Below, piece by piece: positions 9,175 to 18,843 of a stretch of DNA of 64,000 nt (within the stretch, counting starts at the first letter, position 1; every line of letters starts with the position of its first letter). Source of the DNA: CAZQBY01 sp964592405 [NCBI: uncultured archaeon] (lineage in GTDB: Archaea; Altiarchaeota; Altiarchaeia; JAFGQM01); NCBI GenBank assembly GCA_964592405.1, contig CAZQBY010000006.1:13007-77006 (forward strand), written 5' to 3'. The notes beneath the pieces are model-generated. The model saw only the letters and a list, made by a program, of their open reading frames with translations, did no database searches and was not told the origin of the DNA. The translations under genes were made by a program, and so were the position numbers.

Positions 9175-12100
9175 ATGTCCCTAATCAACACCCTGAATGA
9201 CCTCTCATGGGACTTGCTTGATGTCCTCCATCTGGGGGAGTTCTTCGACAGTCATGGCATACCTCCCATCCTGTTCCCGATAATGCTCATAGGCATAGTC
9301 CTGTTGGTGCTCTTCCTCCTGCTGGTGCCTCTTGGGGGGGAGTCTGCCGCTGAATGTGGTGATGGTCTGTGTTCTCCAGGCGAAACCGAGGAGAGTTGTC
9401 CGGATGATTGCGCAGTCTATATACCTCCTCCAGCAGATGAGGAGCAGGAAGAAAAGACAATAAGGGTCTATCTGAGCGGAGCACTGACCTGCAGAACCCT
9501 GAATGTCGTTTTGAAGGATGGGGAGGGTAATGTCATAGACTCCCGGATGGATACAGGCAACCGTGCCGTCACCTTCCAGAACGTAGTAGCAGAGAGGGTC
9601 TCGGTCGAGGCCTCCTCCGATTACAGCACGCAGCCTGCCGTCAGTGCAGGGCCGATAAACACAAAGAATGAGGATGTGTTAAGAGTAAACCTGCCGGATG
9701 ACTACTGCAGTGAAACCACAGATTATGGCAGTATAAGAGTCATAGTGAGGGATTCCCAGACATCACAGCCAATGGGTGCCAACGTTGCCCTGTTTGATTC
9801 CGGCGACACCCTCAGGGGCACAAAATTCATTGATGGGGAGGGCACATTCACTAACCTAGTGGCCAATAATTGGTATTATTTAACTGCAACATATCCCGGT
9901 TATCAGGACTACAATGGAGTATCAAACTCCATATTTGTAGAGAAAAATCAGGAGAAAATCGCTACCATAAACATGGTTCCTGCCGTCTCTCCACCGGATG
10001 CCACAGGAAAACTGGAGGTGTGTGTAACCGGAGATGGCGAGCCCATCGAGCACAGCGGCGAGATAGGCATTTATTCCGTTGACGACAGCCTCATAGCGGT
10101 AGGCAGGTTGTCTGACTGCTCCCTTTTCAGGGGTGAGGCAACCGGTGAGGGATGTTACATATTCACTCTTCCTGCCGGAAGTCAGGTCTATGCCGGGATT
10201 AACAGAGCACCATCCAGCTGTTCGGCAGGGGGGAGAGCGGGCCCAATAATCATTCCCGAGAACGATAAGGTATTTACAACAATTGAGCTCAATTGCTCTC
10301 TTGTGGGTAGCATCAGGGCCGTTGTATACGGTAACAACAGTCAGGTCCTGACGGATCAGTGTACTGTGGAACTCTACCATGAGAATGGGACAAAGATAAC
10401 AACCATGACAATGTCAGATGATGGCGAACACACGGAATATGTTACACTTGGCGCCGGTCTTGAGGTCTATGTATATGCCAAGAATGCCCCCCCAGGTTAT
10501 CTTGAAACACGGTCCGGAGATGTGGATATAGATGAAGACGAAAACAAGACAGTGAGTATCACACTTGACACTCCACCACCCCCGCTTCCAAACCTGACAA
10601 TCATAAATCCACAGGTCTCACCACAGGTATTGCATTCAAATGAAACCTTCATGGTTACTGCAAGTGCTGTCAGGATTTCCGGAACAATGACAACACTTAC
10701 ACCGGATGATGGAGTGGTGGTTTCCTGCGAGAGTAGCTGGGGGGAGACAGTCACAGCCAACTACAGTGGTTTATGGGAGTGTAACCTCACGGCACCCAAT
10801 TCAGTTGGGGAGAAAACCATTGTGCTCAGGGCAACCAAGGCGGATGCCAATGAGGATGTCAGGTCAGTGACAGTGCGTGTCATTAACGACAGCATAGGTG
10901 CCCTTTATATAACCGAGAAATCGCGTAGCCCACTAGCCCCCGTCGTGCTGAGTTTTAATATAACATATCTGCACAACAACACTGAAATAAGGCCTGTGCA
11001 GTCTATATACGAGAGCAATCTTCTTGTCTACTTCAGAAAAGACACTTTCAGGGGGCTGGTAGCTAATCTCACAAATCTCAATGGGGCAAACGGGCTTTTC
11101 ACAACCAGCTTCTTCGTACCGTTTAAGGGAATCTATGATTATGAACTCAGTGTCAAGGCGCTCACAGAAGACAAACTAAGTGTGGGATATCTAAGCGGCA
11201 GGCTCACAATCACGCAGGGGGTTACCAATTCCCTCTCCTGCTCAGTAAGCGAAAATCTGCTCAATCCGGGCGATGCCCTGAATGTTACAGCATCTTTTGC
11301 TCCCCTTAATGGTGTTCCATTGCCGGAGCAGAGGGTTATGGTATCCGTAACCGGAAGGTTTGACAGTTCGACAACTCCCCTTGTGTGGAACTCCTCAGGG
11401 AATGTCTATAAGCAGGAGGTTCTGGCCATGCCTTCTGAGTGCAAGCAGATAGTCAACTGCTCATCGATGGATGATCCAAGCATCTGGAGTAGTACGGAGA
11501 TATATGTGGCTGACAGTAATGCGGCAAATGCAAATCCGGTCGACTGCCATATTACAGATCCCTATTCATGCATGTCCCTCAATGATGTGAGGGATTGTTA
11601 TAAATTTCTCAAGGAGAACCCAAACCTTGTTGACCCGCTTGTTCAGAACATACGGCAATGTGCACGGAACGGTCTGCCATTCTGCAATCAACCAAATTTC
11701 ATTACCTGTGAGGTTGAACCCCCAATCATTGGTCCGGGACAAGTATTCAGGGTCTCTGCCCTGTCCTCCCCCGGCCAGAGCATACAGGCCGATATATCTG
11801 CCGGCCAGGATTCCCTTTCAGGCCCCCTTGTGTGGAACTCATCCGGAGAGGTTTATGAGCAGCAGTTCTTATCCATGCCGTATGAGTGCAAGCAGATAGT
11901 CAACTGTTCCTCTCTTACCGACCCCGGAACATGGGCCACTACCGAGCTTTATGTAGTGGACGCTACAACAGGAAACAAGAATAACTGCCCTGTCTCAAAT
12001 CCAACTCTTTGCAATTCCCTGAGTGCAGTTAGAGACTGCTATAAATATCTTCTGGAAGCTCCCGGGGCTTCTATTGGAGACCTCCAGACCGCACTGGTAT

Positions 12101-13632
12101 GTGCATTCAATGGCCTTCCGTCCTGCAATCAGCCAAATGCCATCACCTGTGAGGTCCAACCCAAAATTGTCCGCCCGGGCGGCAACTTTAATGTTTCTGC
12201 GACCTTTGGTCCGGTGGGCGGCGCCACAATTCCCAACCAGCACCTTCAGGCTACAATAATGGCCGGCCCGGATTCCTCATCCAGCGCTCTAGCTTGGGAT
12301 GCATCAGAGGGCATATACAAGCAACAACTGGTGGCCCTCTCTCCAGAATGCAGGCAGATAGTCAACTGCTCATCTGTGGATGACCCAAGCATCTGGACTA
12401 CTACTGAGCTCTATGTAGTCAATCCGGATACAATAGATGTGAGCGCAGAGTGTCCATCATCGTCATGCAGTTCCCTCACGGAGGTAAGAAACTGCTACAA
12501 GTATCTTATAGACAATAATCTTATGAACAGTCCATCAGACCTATCGACTGCATTGGCCTGCGCACAGGGTGGCTTACAATCCTGTTCCGCCTCCCCACCG
12601 GAGATTTCCCAATGCTATCAGGGACTGAGCCTGAAAGTGCAGACATATCGCAAGGACAGAAGAAAGAACCGAAATGACTGCGGCCGCACAGGACAACTCT
12701 GTGAGGAACATACCAACACTACTGACACCCTTTACTTCAGGGTCATGGGCACCCCGAGCGGCAATACGGTAACACTCAATTATCAGAAGAGAAATGTTAC
12801 CACAGCAGTCCGCAATAATTGGGAGACAATAGAAAGTGGATACCGTATGCTGGATATCCATCTTCCCGGTGGTCGAAACGAACCGATTGCAGACGCCTTG
12901 GGTCCAAGAACAACGCCCATTACCACGCGTGGACTGGAGTTATGGATAGATAGTGCAACAGGGGTTTTGACGGCAAGAGCCTACTGCCCGCTTTCCCAGT
13001 GCGGTGCTCCTGGCAATCTCAATGCAAATGAAGACGATGTGGTCGATATTCAGGACGTAGAAATCATGGCTACAATAATAGATACCCTAGAGATTCTCGG
13101 AGCTCCGCCATATTCTCCGTGGCCCATGTCATGTGTTGATGTAAATGGTGACGGGGTAGTTACAAGACAAGATCTTGACTGCATTAGCGGCTTGGCAAAC
13201 CATTATTATTCCAGCCCAGATGACTGTCCACGTTGCCAGAGAACATCAACTCTGGAGATATGCCACGATGGGGTGGACAACGACTGTGATGGACAGGTTG
13301 ACAGAGACACCTATTCTAGAGGGCATTTCTACAGCTTTACGGGCACTACACTGGCTGACCTCTGTGTTTGCAGCAGCTTGACTCCATGCAGCATGCTTTA
13401 TGATGCAGACGGAATCGAGGGAATATCATCTGAGGAAGATGTCATTCGCTGCTCCTCCATAGATGGGGGCCCCTATACTTGGAAGAGTCCCAATGAATGG
13501 CAGTGCAATTCATCAAACAACGGGGCGAGCCTTCATTGTGGAGGGAACAGCTACTCCTGCTCCGGAGGTACAGGGGTTTGGTTAAAACTGGGCCAGCCAT
13601 CGGGCACATACCCCCCAAATCCCCAAGGCTGA
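9175..13632 (+). CDS. Giant membrane-anchored surface protein with three 150-residue repeats
   Basis: The 1485-residue product begins with the shared anchor: amphipathic segment with SW and GEFF (about 4-26), Pro-rich junction, transmembrane helix 33-54, then CGDGLC...CPDDC. Carboxypeptidase-regulatory-like modules and Ig-like modules follow. Residues 686-1139 hold three tandem copies of an Ig-plus-Cys-helical unit, each with VWNSSG- or AWDASE-like, CKQIVNCSS- or CRQIVNCSS-like, and DVRDCYK-, AVRDCYK- or EVRNCYK-like signatures. The C-terminal part carries dockerin-like loops (DVNGDGVVTRQD) and a MopE-type DGVDNDCDG motif. There is no C-terminal membrane helix. Many NxS/T sequons suggest N-glycosylation. 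It has its own promoter. Confidence 0.85.
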   Translation: MSLINTLNDLSWDLLDVLHLGEFFDSHGIPPILFPIMLIGIVLLVLFLLLVPLGGESAAECGDGLCSPGETEESCPDDCAVYIPPPADEEQEEKTIRVYLSGALTCRTLNVVLKDGEGNVIDSRMDTGNRAVTFQNVVAERVSVEASSDYSTQPAVSAGPINTKNEDVLRVNLPDDYCSETTDYGSIRVIVRDSQTSQPMGANVALFDSGDTLRGTKFIDGEGTFTNLVANNWYYLTATYPGYQDYNGVSNSIFVEKNQEKIATINMVPAVSPPDATGKLEVCVTGDGEPIEHSGEIGIYSVDDSLIAVGRLSDCSLFRGEATGEGCYIFTLPAGSQVYAGINRAPSSCSAGGRAGPIIIPENDKVFTTIELNCSLVGSIRAVVYGNNSQVLTDQCTVELYHENGTKITTMTMSDDGEHTEYVTLGAGLEVYVYAKNAPPGYLETRSGDVDIDEDENKTVSITLDTPPPPLPNLTIINPQVSPQVLHSNETFMVTASAVRISGTMTTLTPDDGVVVSCESSWGETVTANYSGLWECNLTAPNSVGEKTIVLRATKADANEDVRSVTVRVINDSIGALYITEKSRSPLAPVVLSFNITYLHNNTEIRPVQSIYESNLLVYFRKDTFRGLVANLTNLNGANGLFTTSFFVPFKGIYDYELSVKALTEDKLSVGYLSGRLTITQGVTNSLSCSVSENLLNPGDALNVTASFAPLNGVPLPEQRVMVSVTGRFDSSTTPLVWNSSGNVYKQEVLAMPSECKQIVNCSSMDDPSIWSSTEIYVADSNAANANPVDCHITDPYSCMSLNDVRDCYKFLKENPNLVDPLVQNIRQCARNGLPFCNQPNFITCEVEPPIIGPGQVFRVSALSSPGQSIQADISAGQDSLSGPLVWNSSGEVYEQQFLSMPYECKQIVNCSSLTDPGTWATTELYVVDATTGNKNNCPVSNPTLCNSLSAVRDCYKYLLEAPGASIGDLQTALVCAFNGLPSCNQPNAITCEVQPKIVRPGGNFNVSATFGPVGGATIPNQHLQATIMAGPDSSSSALAWDASEGIYKQQLVALSPECRQIVNCSSVDDPSIWTTTELYVVNPDTIDVSAECPSSSCSSLTEVRNCYKYLIDNNLMNSPSDLSTALACAQGGLQSCSASPPEISQCYQGLSLKVQTYRKDRRKNRNDCGRTGQLCEEHTNTTDTLYFRVMGTPSGNTVTLNYQKRNVTTAVRNNWETIESGYRMLDIHLPGGRNEPIADALGPRTTPITTRGLELWIDSATGVLTARAYCPLSQCGAPGNLNANEDDVVDIQDVEIMATIIDTLEILGAPPYSPWPMSCVDVNGDGVVTRQDLDCISGLANHYYSSPDDCPRCQRTSTLEICHDGVDNDCDGQVDRDTYSRGHFYSFTGTTLADLCVCSSLTPCSMLYDADGIEGISSEEDVIRCSSIDGGPYTWKSPNEWQCNSSNNGASLHCGGNSYSCSGGTGVWLKLGQPSGTYPPNPQG
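11227..12590 (+). repeat. Three tandem protein-coding repeats of about 450 bp
   Basis: The units run approximately 11227-11697, 11698-12130 and 12131-12590. Each encodes a beta module followed by a (C/S)xS(L/M)xxVRxCYK helical segment with paired cysteines. They have diverged at the DNA level, so the duplication is not recent. The same helical module occurs singly at 2145-2310 and 7370-7525. Confidence 0.75.
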
Positions 13633-13657
13633 GCATTACAGGAGCAATGAAAACGAG

Positions 13658-13664
13658 TTTTTTA
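13658..13664 (+). promoter_or_regulatory. TATA-like box of the gene at 13687
   Basis: A T-tract ending in TTAAG lies about 26 nt before the ATG at 13687; a second AT-rich stretch (ATATATAATTTTAA) follows at 13671. No Shine-Dalgarno is visible, consistent with a leaderless message. Confidence 0.4.
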
Positions 13665-13686
13665 AGCCCCATATATAATTTTAAAC

Positions 13687-15276
13687 ATGGCCCTGTGGGA
13701 CTCGATAAACGACAAGTCCTGGATCCTTTTGGACTGGCTGTGGGATCATGGCATACCTATAGGCAGAGTATTCGAGAAATATAATCTGCCTGCCGTATTG
13801 TTTCCCTTAGGCATAATACTGGTAATTCTGATAACCATCTGGCTGTTTCTACCCTCTGCAGCACCTGCCGGAGCATGTGGCGATGGCATCTGTGCATCTG
13901 GGGAGACCTGCTCCGACTGCCCCCTGGACTGTGGAGAGTGCCCTCCCCCAGCCTCCGAGAGCTTTATACTTACAGTCGAACTCACAGGAGCAGTGAGCGA
14001 GCCCATCACAGTAAAAATATTTGATAAGAACGACATAATACTCGATTCTGAGACCGACAGGCAGGGACTCTTTGAGTTTGCCAATATCCAACCACAGGTG
14101 GTCAGGGCAGTCGTATCATGCCCAAATGGCAAGGAACAGAGTTCGAGACCCAGAAAAGTAACAAAAGAGGATAATCTGATAACTCTTCCGGTTCCACGGG
14201 GCTGCTTTGACTATATCATGAATGATGAGGAGGTTCCAATAGAGACACACGGCAACATAGAAGTGAGCATAATTGATGATGAAACCGGCGATTACATCGA
14301 CGCACGAGTTGCCGCCATCCGGTTGAGCGATAACCTGCCGGAAGCAGATAGACTCACGTCCGGAGGTGTCGTAACACTTAACGTCAGGGCCGATAATTTT
14401 TATTATCTTACAGCATCGAGGACAGGATATGAAAGCTATGACGGAACCGGCGACAGATTCTATGTTATCGGGGGAGACACCATATACAGAGCCATACGGC
14501 TTAAGCCAATAATTCCGGACACCGGAAGACTTACTGTCTGTGCATTCTCCAATTCGGAGCCGCTACAGAGCGGGAGGATATCTGTGGTCGAGGTGGGCGG
14601 ACTGGAAATTGCTTCAGCATCACTAACCCCTGCTGATAATGGTTGTATAACATTTGACATACCTGCAGGCAAACTGGTCAAGGCTGCTCTTGCCTCACCA
14701 CCACAGGGCTGCACTCCCTCGGCATTCTCCGACCCGGTTACCATAACCGGGGGAGCCGATAGGATAAACCTGGACATATCCTGTGATCCTGAACAGGCTT
14801 TTGTCAGGGTCATAGTCTATGACAAAGAGGGCAACATCAAGACAGATCAGGTCAAGATTACACTATGGGATGTAATAAACGGAGGGCAGATACCCGGAAC
14901 CGCCCCAGATCTGTCACTCAGCTTAGGCTCCGGAGGATATACTGAGGAAATAGCCGTTTCGGCGGGCGCCATGATACAGGCAAAGGCAACCGGCACACCG
15001 CTGGGATATGTGGATACTGTTTCCGGACCAGCTGTCTTCTCCCCCGGTGAGCATGGCTCAATAACAATAGTTTTGGGTGAGGTTGCAAGGGGCGGATTTG
15101 AGTTCCTTGGCGCATCCATAGTTTATACGCCGGCCACCCCTGGATCTCCCATAAGGGTATTTGTTCAGCAGATACTGTACAACGGAACAGCCCTGACCGA
15201 GGAGAACAGTGAAGTATCAGTCCTGATAGAAGGGAAGGAATATGAGGCTCTTTATAATGAGAGCGCAGCCATCTGA
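13687..15276 (+). CDS. Membrane-anchored surface protein, truncated at its C-terminus
   Basis: The 529-residue product has the shared N-terminal anchor: DKSW and WDHGIP in the amphipathic part, KYNLP, then a transmembrane helix at about 38-57. A CGDGIC...CPLDC module and two or three carboxypeptidase-regulatory-like modules follow. It ends in the first strands of an Ig-like module that is complete in the paralogues (the FLGxxxVYxPxxPG start is present, the rest is missing). The next gene begins 6 bp after the stop, so the C-terminal region was probably lost by deletion. It may still be displayed as a short anchored protein. Confidence 0.75.
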   Translation: MALWDSINDKSWILLDWLWDHGIPIGRVFEKYNLPAVLFPLGIILVILITIWLFLPSAAPAGACGDGICASGETCSDCPLDCGECPPPASESFILTVELTGAVSEPITVKIFDKNDIILDSETDRQGLFEFANIQPQVVRAVVSCPNGKEQSSRPRKVTKEDNLITLPVPRGCFDYIMNDEEVPIETHGNIEVSIIDDETGDYIDARVAAIRLSDNLPEADRLTSGGVVTLNVRADNFYYLTASRTGYESYDGTGDRFYVIGGDTIYRAIRLKPIIPDTGRLTVCAFSNSEPLQSGRISVVEVGGLEIASASLTPADNGCITFDIPAGKLVKAALASPPQGCTPSAFSDPVTITGGADRINLDISCDPEQAFVRVIVYDKEGNIKTDQVKITLWDVINGGQIPGTAPDLSLSLGSGGYTEEIAVSAGAMIQAKATGTPLGYVDTVSGPAVFSPGEHGSITIVLGEVARGGFEFLGASIVYTPATPGSPIRVFVQQILYNGTALTEENSEVSVLIEGKEYEALYNESAAI

Positions 15277-15282
15277 CCGAAA

Positions 15283-15948
15283 ATGCTATTCAGGAAAGCC
15301 ATCCGGTCGAGAGCAGGGTTCTATCTGGTATCCCCACTTCTGGGCTTCTTTTTCTTCATAATAAGCGTAGCTTTGGTATCCTTCTATGTCAGCGAAAATA
15401 ACCAGTGGATAGAGACTGCTCGGGCAGGAAGCGAGCATGAACTAGCATTTATATCCGCAGCCATATCTGCCGATGCCTTTGACGTCTTTTTCCAAAACTA
15501 TCTGCAGGAAGTCCTAGACAATCACAAAGTCGGGGAGCGTATCCCGATAAGGACGCAGCTTCGCAACGAGATAAGAACGGCCATCTCCCGGGAGCTTGAG
15601 GGAACCTACAAGGGCATCTATGAACAAGTATTCAATGTGGACTGTGAAACCACTGAGGCTGCCTATTCTGCGATCTATATCCGATTCAATGGAGAAGGGG
15701 GTGTGGATGTCCTTGGCTCCGGGATGATGCAGCCCTTCACCCCAAGAATGGAAACTGCAATCTGGCCTTATATCTCACACTATGGACTGAAATGCAAGAC
15801 GAAGGATCCACCTATTGAGTCCGGCACGCAGTTCTCCAGCAGGTGGTATTATCTGGAGGCAGACTGCATCTGCTGTCAAGCTCCAAATGCATGTAGTTTA
15901 AATCCGGCGGACCCGCCTCCGCCAACCCGCCCATGTCCCCACTGCTGA
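15283..15948 (+). CDS. Single-pass membrane protein of unknown function, pseudopilin-like N-terminus
   Basis: The 221-residue product has a basic start (KAIRSR), then SPLLGFFFFIIS and one N-terminal transmembrane helix, followed by an outside domain with a helical part and a Cys-rich tail (CICC, CPHC). The short basic N-terminus, the aromatic helix and the acidic or polar stretch after it resemble archaeal pilin-like or pseudopilin-like proteins, but no clear class III signal-peptide cleavage motif is visible. It lies 6 bp after a surface-protein gene and just before secF, so a role in assembly of the array's products is possible. I do not recognise a named family. Confidence 0.6.
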   Translation: MLFRKAIRSRAGFYLVSPLLGFFFFIISVALVSFYVSENNQWIETARAGSEHELAFISAAISADAFDVFFQNYLQEVLDNHKVGERIPIRTQLRNEIRTAISRELEGTYKGIYEQVFNVDCETTEAAYSAIYIRFNGEGGVDVLGSGMMQPFTPRMETAIWPYISHYGLKCKTKDPPIESGTQFSSRWYYLEADCICCQAPNACSLNPADPPPPTRPCPHC

Positions 15949-15990
15949 TAAATGTCTCTCGGCTTTACACCCTTACATACATCATAATAA

Positions 15991-15998
15991 TTTATATA
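15991..15998 (+). promoter_or_regulatory. TATA box before secF
   Basis: TTTATATA lies 80 nt upstream of the secF start. It would give a leader of about 55 nt that contains a GAGGTG Shine-Dalgarno-like motif at 16067-16072. Confidence 0.45.
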
Positions 15999-16076
15999 AC
16001 ATCATTATCAAAACTAGAGGTCTTTTCTTGAAGACTTTCTTGTAAACTTGTAAACCCTCATCTGCAGAGGTGTTCC

Positions 16077-16973
16077 ATGGGCTACTACGAAAGGGTGTTT
16101 TCGCGGGTGGATTACAGAATACTGATAGCCCTACCGCCAGTGATAGCCCTGCTCCTGCTACCGGCTGCAATCCATATCCCTTTGGGCATTGACTTCACCG
16201 GCGGCACGGAACTCCAGATACTGACCAACAGGGACCTCACAGAATCCCAGCTGAGGTCTGCTCTCAGTACATGTGCATCTGATATGTCCATACATCTTCA
16301 GGAGCTGGGGGGCAAAAGCAGTGCCATAATCCGGACGAAGGACGAGATGACCAAAGAGTGTGTTGATTCAGCACTTGGAGAAGCGGGATTCACTGATGAA
16401 GAGCTTAGTTCCATATTCCCCTCTGTGTTTAAACCAGAACTGGGACGGATACTCATAGAGAGGGGCACAAATGTAATTATAATCGCCGGGATATTAATGT
16501 CCATAATAGTATTTCTGGCTTTCCGCTCACCAGTTCCTTCAATTGCAGTCATACAGGCAGCCATCTTTGACATACTGATTGCACTGGGATTACTTTCACT
16601 CATAGGTTTTGAGCTTAACCTAGCAGGAGTTGCAGCCCTGCTGATGCTGGTCGGCTACTCCATTGACACGGATATAATGCTGACATCAAAGATACTCGGA
16701 CAGAGCAATAAGCCATTTGGTGAACGGGCAAACCAGGCATTTGTAACAGGCATCACAATGACCGGAACAACTCTGGCTGCCATGAGCGCCATAGTCATCG
16801 TTACAGGCTTTATACACATGGATACCATAGTGCAGATAGCTACAGTCCTTCTGACTGGACTCCTGGCAGATCTCGCCACTACGTGGTTCACCAACCTTGG
16901 CATACTGAAGTGGTATGCCAGCAGGTCCAAATCCGGTTACCATCGATTCAGATTCAGCATATTCAGGTCATGA
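16077..16973 (+). CDS. secF: Protein-export membrane protein SecF
   Basis: SecF works with SecD as an accessory motor of the Sec translocon, pulling exported proteins across the membrane. The 298-residue product has a transmembrane helix at about 14-36, the family motif GIDFTGGTEL directly after it, an outside P1-type domain with Cys residues, and a five-helix bundle at about 130-285 containing the GYSIDTDI motif. The ATG at 16077 is preceded by GAGGTG. The stop overlaps the secD start as ATGA, the usual archaeal secF-secD order. It lies inside the surface-protein array. Confidence 0.95.
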   Translation: MGYYERVFSRVDYRILIALPPVIALLLLPAAIHIPLGIDFTGGTELQILTNRDLTESQLRSALSTCASDMSIHLQELGGKSSAIIRTKDEMTKECVDSALGEAGFTDEELSSIFPSVFKPELGRILIERGTNVIIIAGILMSIIVFLAFRSPVPSIAVIQAAIFDILIALGLLSLIGFELNLAGVAALLMLVGYSIDTDIMLTSKILGQSNKPFGERANQAFVTGITMTGTTLAAMSAIVIVTGFIHMDTIVQIATVLLTGLLADLATTWFTNLGILKWYASRSKSGYHRFRFSIFRS

Positions 16974-18631
16974 AACTAAAGCAGAACTGGAGAATTTTGG
17001 TCCTCGTAGTGATTGTGCTTCTGTCGATAAGTCTAGTTGCGACAAAAGGGCTCAGATACGGCATTGACTTCACCGGCGGCACGGAACTTAAGCTGGAGCT
17101 TGCGGAGGGTGGTGAAGAGGTCATAGACTCAGTGGTTGAGATACTCAAGAATCGGCTCAACAAGATGGGGCTGAAATCCACACAGGTGCTGAAGGAGGCC
17201 GATAACAGACATATTACAATAAAAGTCTCTACAACAAACACAGGCGAGCTGGCTGATGTCAAGAATATTATCAATAAACAGGCTGTCTTTGAGCAGAGAG
17301 TAGAGGGAGAGCTGTGTGCCAAGGGCGATGAGATACAGCTCGACATCTCACAGAGCGGCGGCGCCGACATCTATGGCAACAACTGGCGCGTTTATGTGAA
17401 AAACACAGGCGATTCGCCAGAGCGCTGTGGACAGGTTATGGAGGGGAAAGACGGCCACATGACAGACATCTTTTTGGACCGTCCTGACAAAGCATTCATA
17501 CTCATGGATAGCGACACCTGCACTCAGTTATCCAATACCCCATTCTCCAACCATCCCGATGACACCGGCTATACTATGCTCAGTTTTATTGAGGAAAGAG
17601 CCCTGATTCCGGTAGTCTGCTATACAACGGCTGTAAAACCGGAAGAGCCCGAGATAAATGAAACGCTCCTGGAGGAACTGGGAGTGAGAATCAGGGAGAA
17701 TGAAACCGAGTTGAAGACACTTGACATCAACCAGACCGTAGAAGAGGTGTCAAAACTACTTTCTGAGGGGATAACAACAGTCATCCTTCCAATCAGACTG
17801 GAGGAGCTTCCACAGGAGCTGCAGGATACTATAACAGACCTCAACCTCACTGTGGCCGAATATGTCAAATCCCCACAACAGGAATTCCATATAAACTATG
17901 GTGCAAACTCACCAAGACCGGATAACAGCGAGTCCTGGATAGATGTAGTGACCGGACTGAAGAGCACCCTTAGGATAGGTGCCGGCCTGACATATGGCAA
18001 TCCTGTATACAGCTCGGTCTTTGAGGGTGGAGCTCCGAATAGCGAACAGGCAAGGGAAATCGCTGAACGCTTCAAGATATGGCTGACGTCAGGCAATCTG
18101 CCAATCAAGATAAGCATAATACTTGAGCGTCCAAACCTACCGGAACTAGGCCAGCAGTTCCTGAACTATGTGGGCATAATAGCGGTTATAGCAATAATTC
18201 TTGTTGCTTCAGTAGTGTCAATCAGGTACAGAAAGCCTAAGATATCCCTTGCAATAATACTCACGAGCTTCAGTGAAATAATACTCATCTTGGGATTCGC
18301 ATCCATCTCCTCATGGGAGCTGGATCTGGCAGCCATAGCCGGAATAATAGCCGCCATAGGAACTGGTGTGGACCATCAGATAATAATAACAGATGAGACC
18401 CTGAGAGGGGAGAGAAGAAGGTCTGATGACAAGCTCTGGGACATCAAAAAGGCCATAAACAGGGCGTTTTTCATAATATTTACCTCCGCAGCCACCACAA
18501 TAAGTGCCATGCTTCCGCTTATGAGCATCGTCGATCTCAGAGGCTTTGCATTCACTTCCATAGTAGGCGTCTTAATAGGCATATCTATAACCCGGCCGGC
18601 TTATGCACGAATAGTCGAGTTCATAACCTGA
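16970..18631 (+). CDS. secD: Protein-export membrane protein SecD
   Basis: SecD forms the export-enhancing complex with SecF. The 553-residue product has an N-terminal helix, the repeated motif GIDFTGGTEL at about 28-37, a large outside domain and a C-terminal six-helix region with GTGVDHQIIITDE. The ATG at 16970 overlaps the secF stop; an upstream in-frame ATG lies inside secF and is unlikely. A T-rich tract at 18644-18661 after the stop is a plausible archaeal terminator. Confidence 0.95.
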   Translation: MKLKQNWRILVLVVIVLLSISLVATKGLRYGIDFTGGTELKLELAEGGEEVIDSVVEILKNRLNKMGLKSTQVLKEADNRHITIKVSTTNTGELADVKNIINKQAVFEQRVEGELCAKGDEIQLDISQSGGADIYGNNWRVYVKNTGDSPERCGQVMEGKDGHMTDIFLDRPDKAFILMDSDTCTQLSNTPFSNHPDDTGYTMLSFIEERALIPVVCYTTAVKPEEPEINETLLEELGVRIRENETELKTLDINQTVEEVSKLLSEGITTVILPIRLEELPQELQDTITDLNLTVAEYVKSPQQEFHINYGANSPRPDNSESWIDVVTGLKSTLRIGAGLTYGNPVYSSVFEGGAPNSEQAREIAERFKIWLTSGNLPIKISIILERPNLPELGQQFLNYVGIIAVIAIILVASVVSIRYRKPKISLAIILTSFSEIILILGFASISSWELDLAAIAGIIAAIGTGVDHQIIITDETLRGERRRSDDKLWDIKKAINRAFFIIFTSAATTISAMLPLMSIVDLRGFAFTSIVGVLIGISITRPAYARIVEFIT

Positions 18632-18643
18632 TTGCATCCACCT

Positions 18644-18661
18644 CTATTTTTAGCTTTTTAT
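18644..18661 (+). terminator. T-rich termination tract after secD
   Basis: Two runs of five T residues (TATTTTTAGCTTTTTATT) follow the secD stop by 13 nt. Archaeal RNA polymerase commonly terminates at such tracts without a hairpin. Confidence 0.4.
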
Positions 18662-18709
18662 TGTCTATAACTAGTGGTATATAACTGTGCGTATTTACGG
18701 TATTGGTAA

Positions 18710-18758
18710 TAGTCTGCAACTTATAGCCTGCAACTAGTTTACCTATACTAGTTTACCT
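18710..18758 (+). repeat. Two adjacent 14-bp-period tandem duplications upstream of the largest surface-protein gene
   Basis: TAGYCTGCAACT occurs at 18710-18721 and 18724-18735. ACTAGTTTACCT then occurs at 18733-18744 and 18747-18758. Both have a period of 14 bp and lie upstream of the TATA box at 18799. They could be operator half-sites or slippage products. Confidence 0.6.
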
Positions 18759-18798
18759 GTAAGTGCGTGGGCTTGGATTTTACCGCTATTTGGGGGTG

Positions 18799-18807
18799 TT
18801 TTTATAC
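18799..18807 (+). promoter_or_regulatory. TATA box of the 2397-residue surface-protein gene
   Basis: TTTTTATAC lies about 40 nt before the ATG at 18844, allowing a leader of about 15 nt. This favours the start at 18844 over the in-frame GTG at 18763. Confidence 0.5.
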
Positions 18808-18843
18808 ACAACCCCCTTAAATAATCCGCCGCAAGAAAACAAG

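Noticed and set aside
18763-18843. GTG start for the 2397-residue surface protein
   Set aside because: It would precede the TATA box at 18799 and add 27 residues before the conserved N-terminal anchor.
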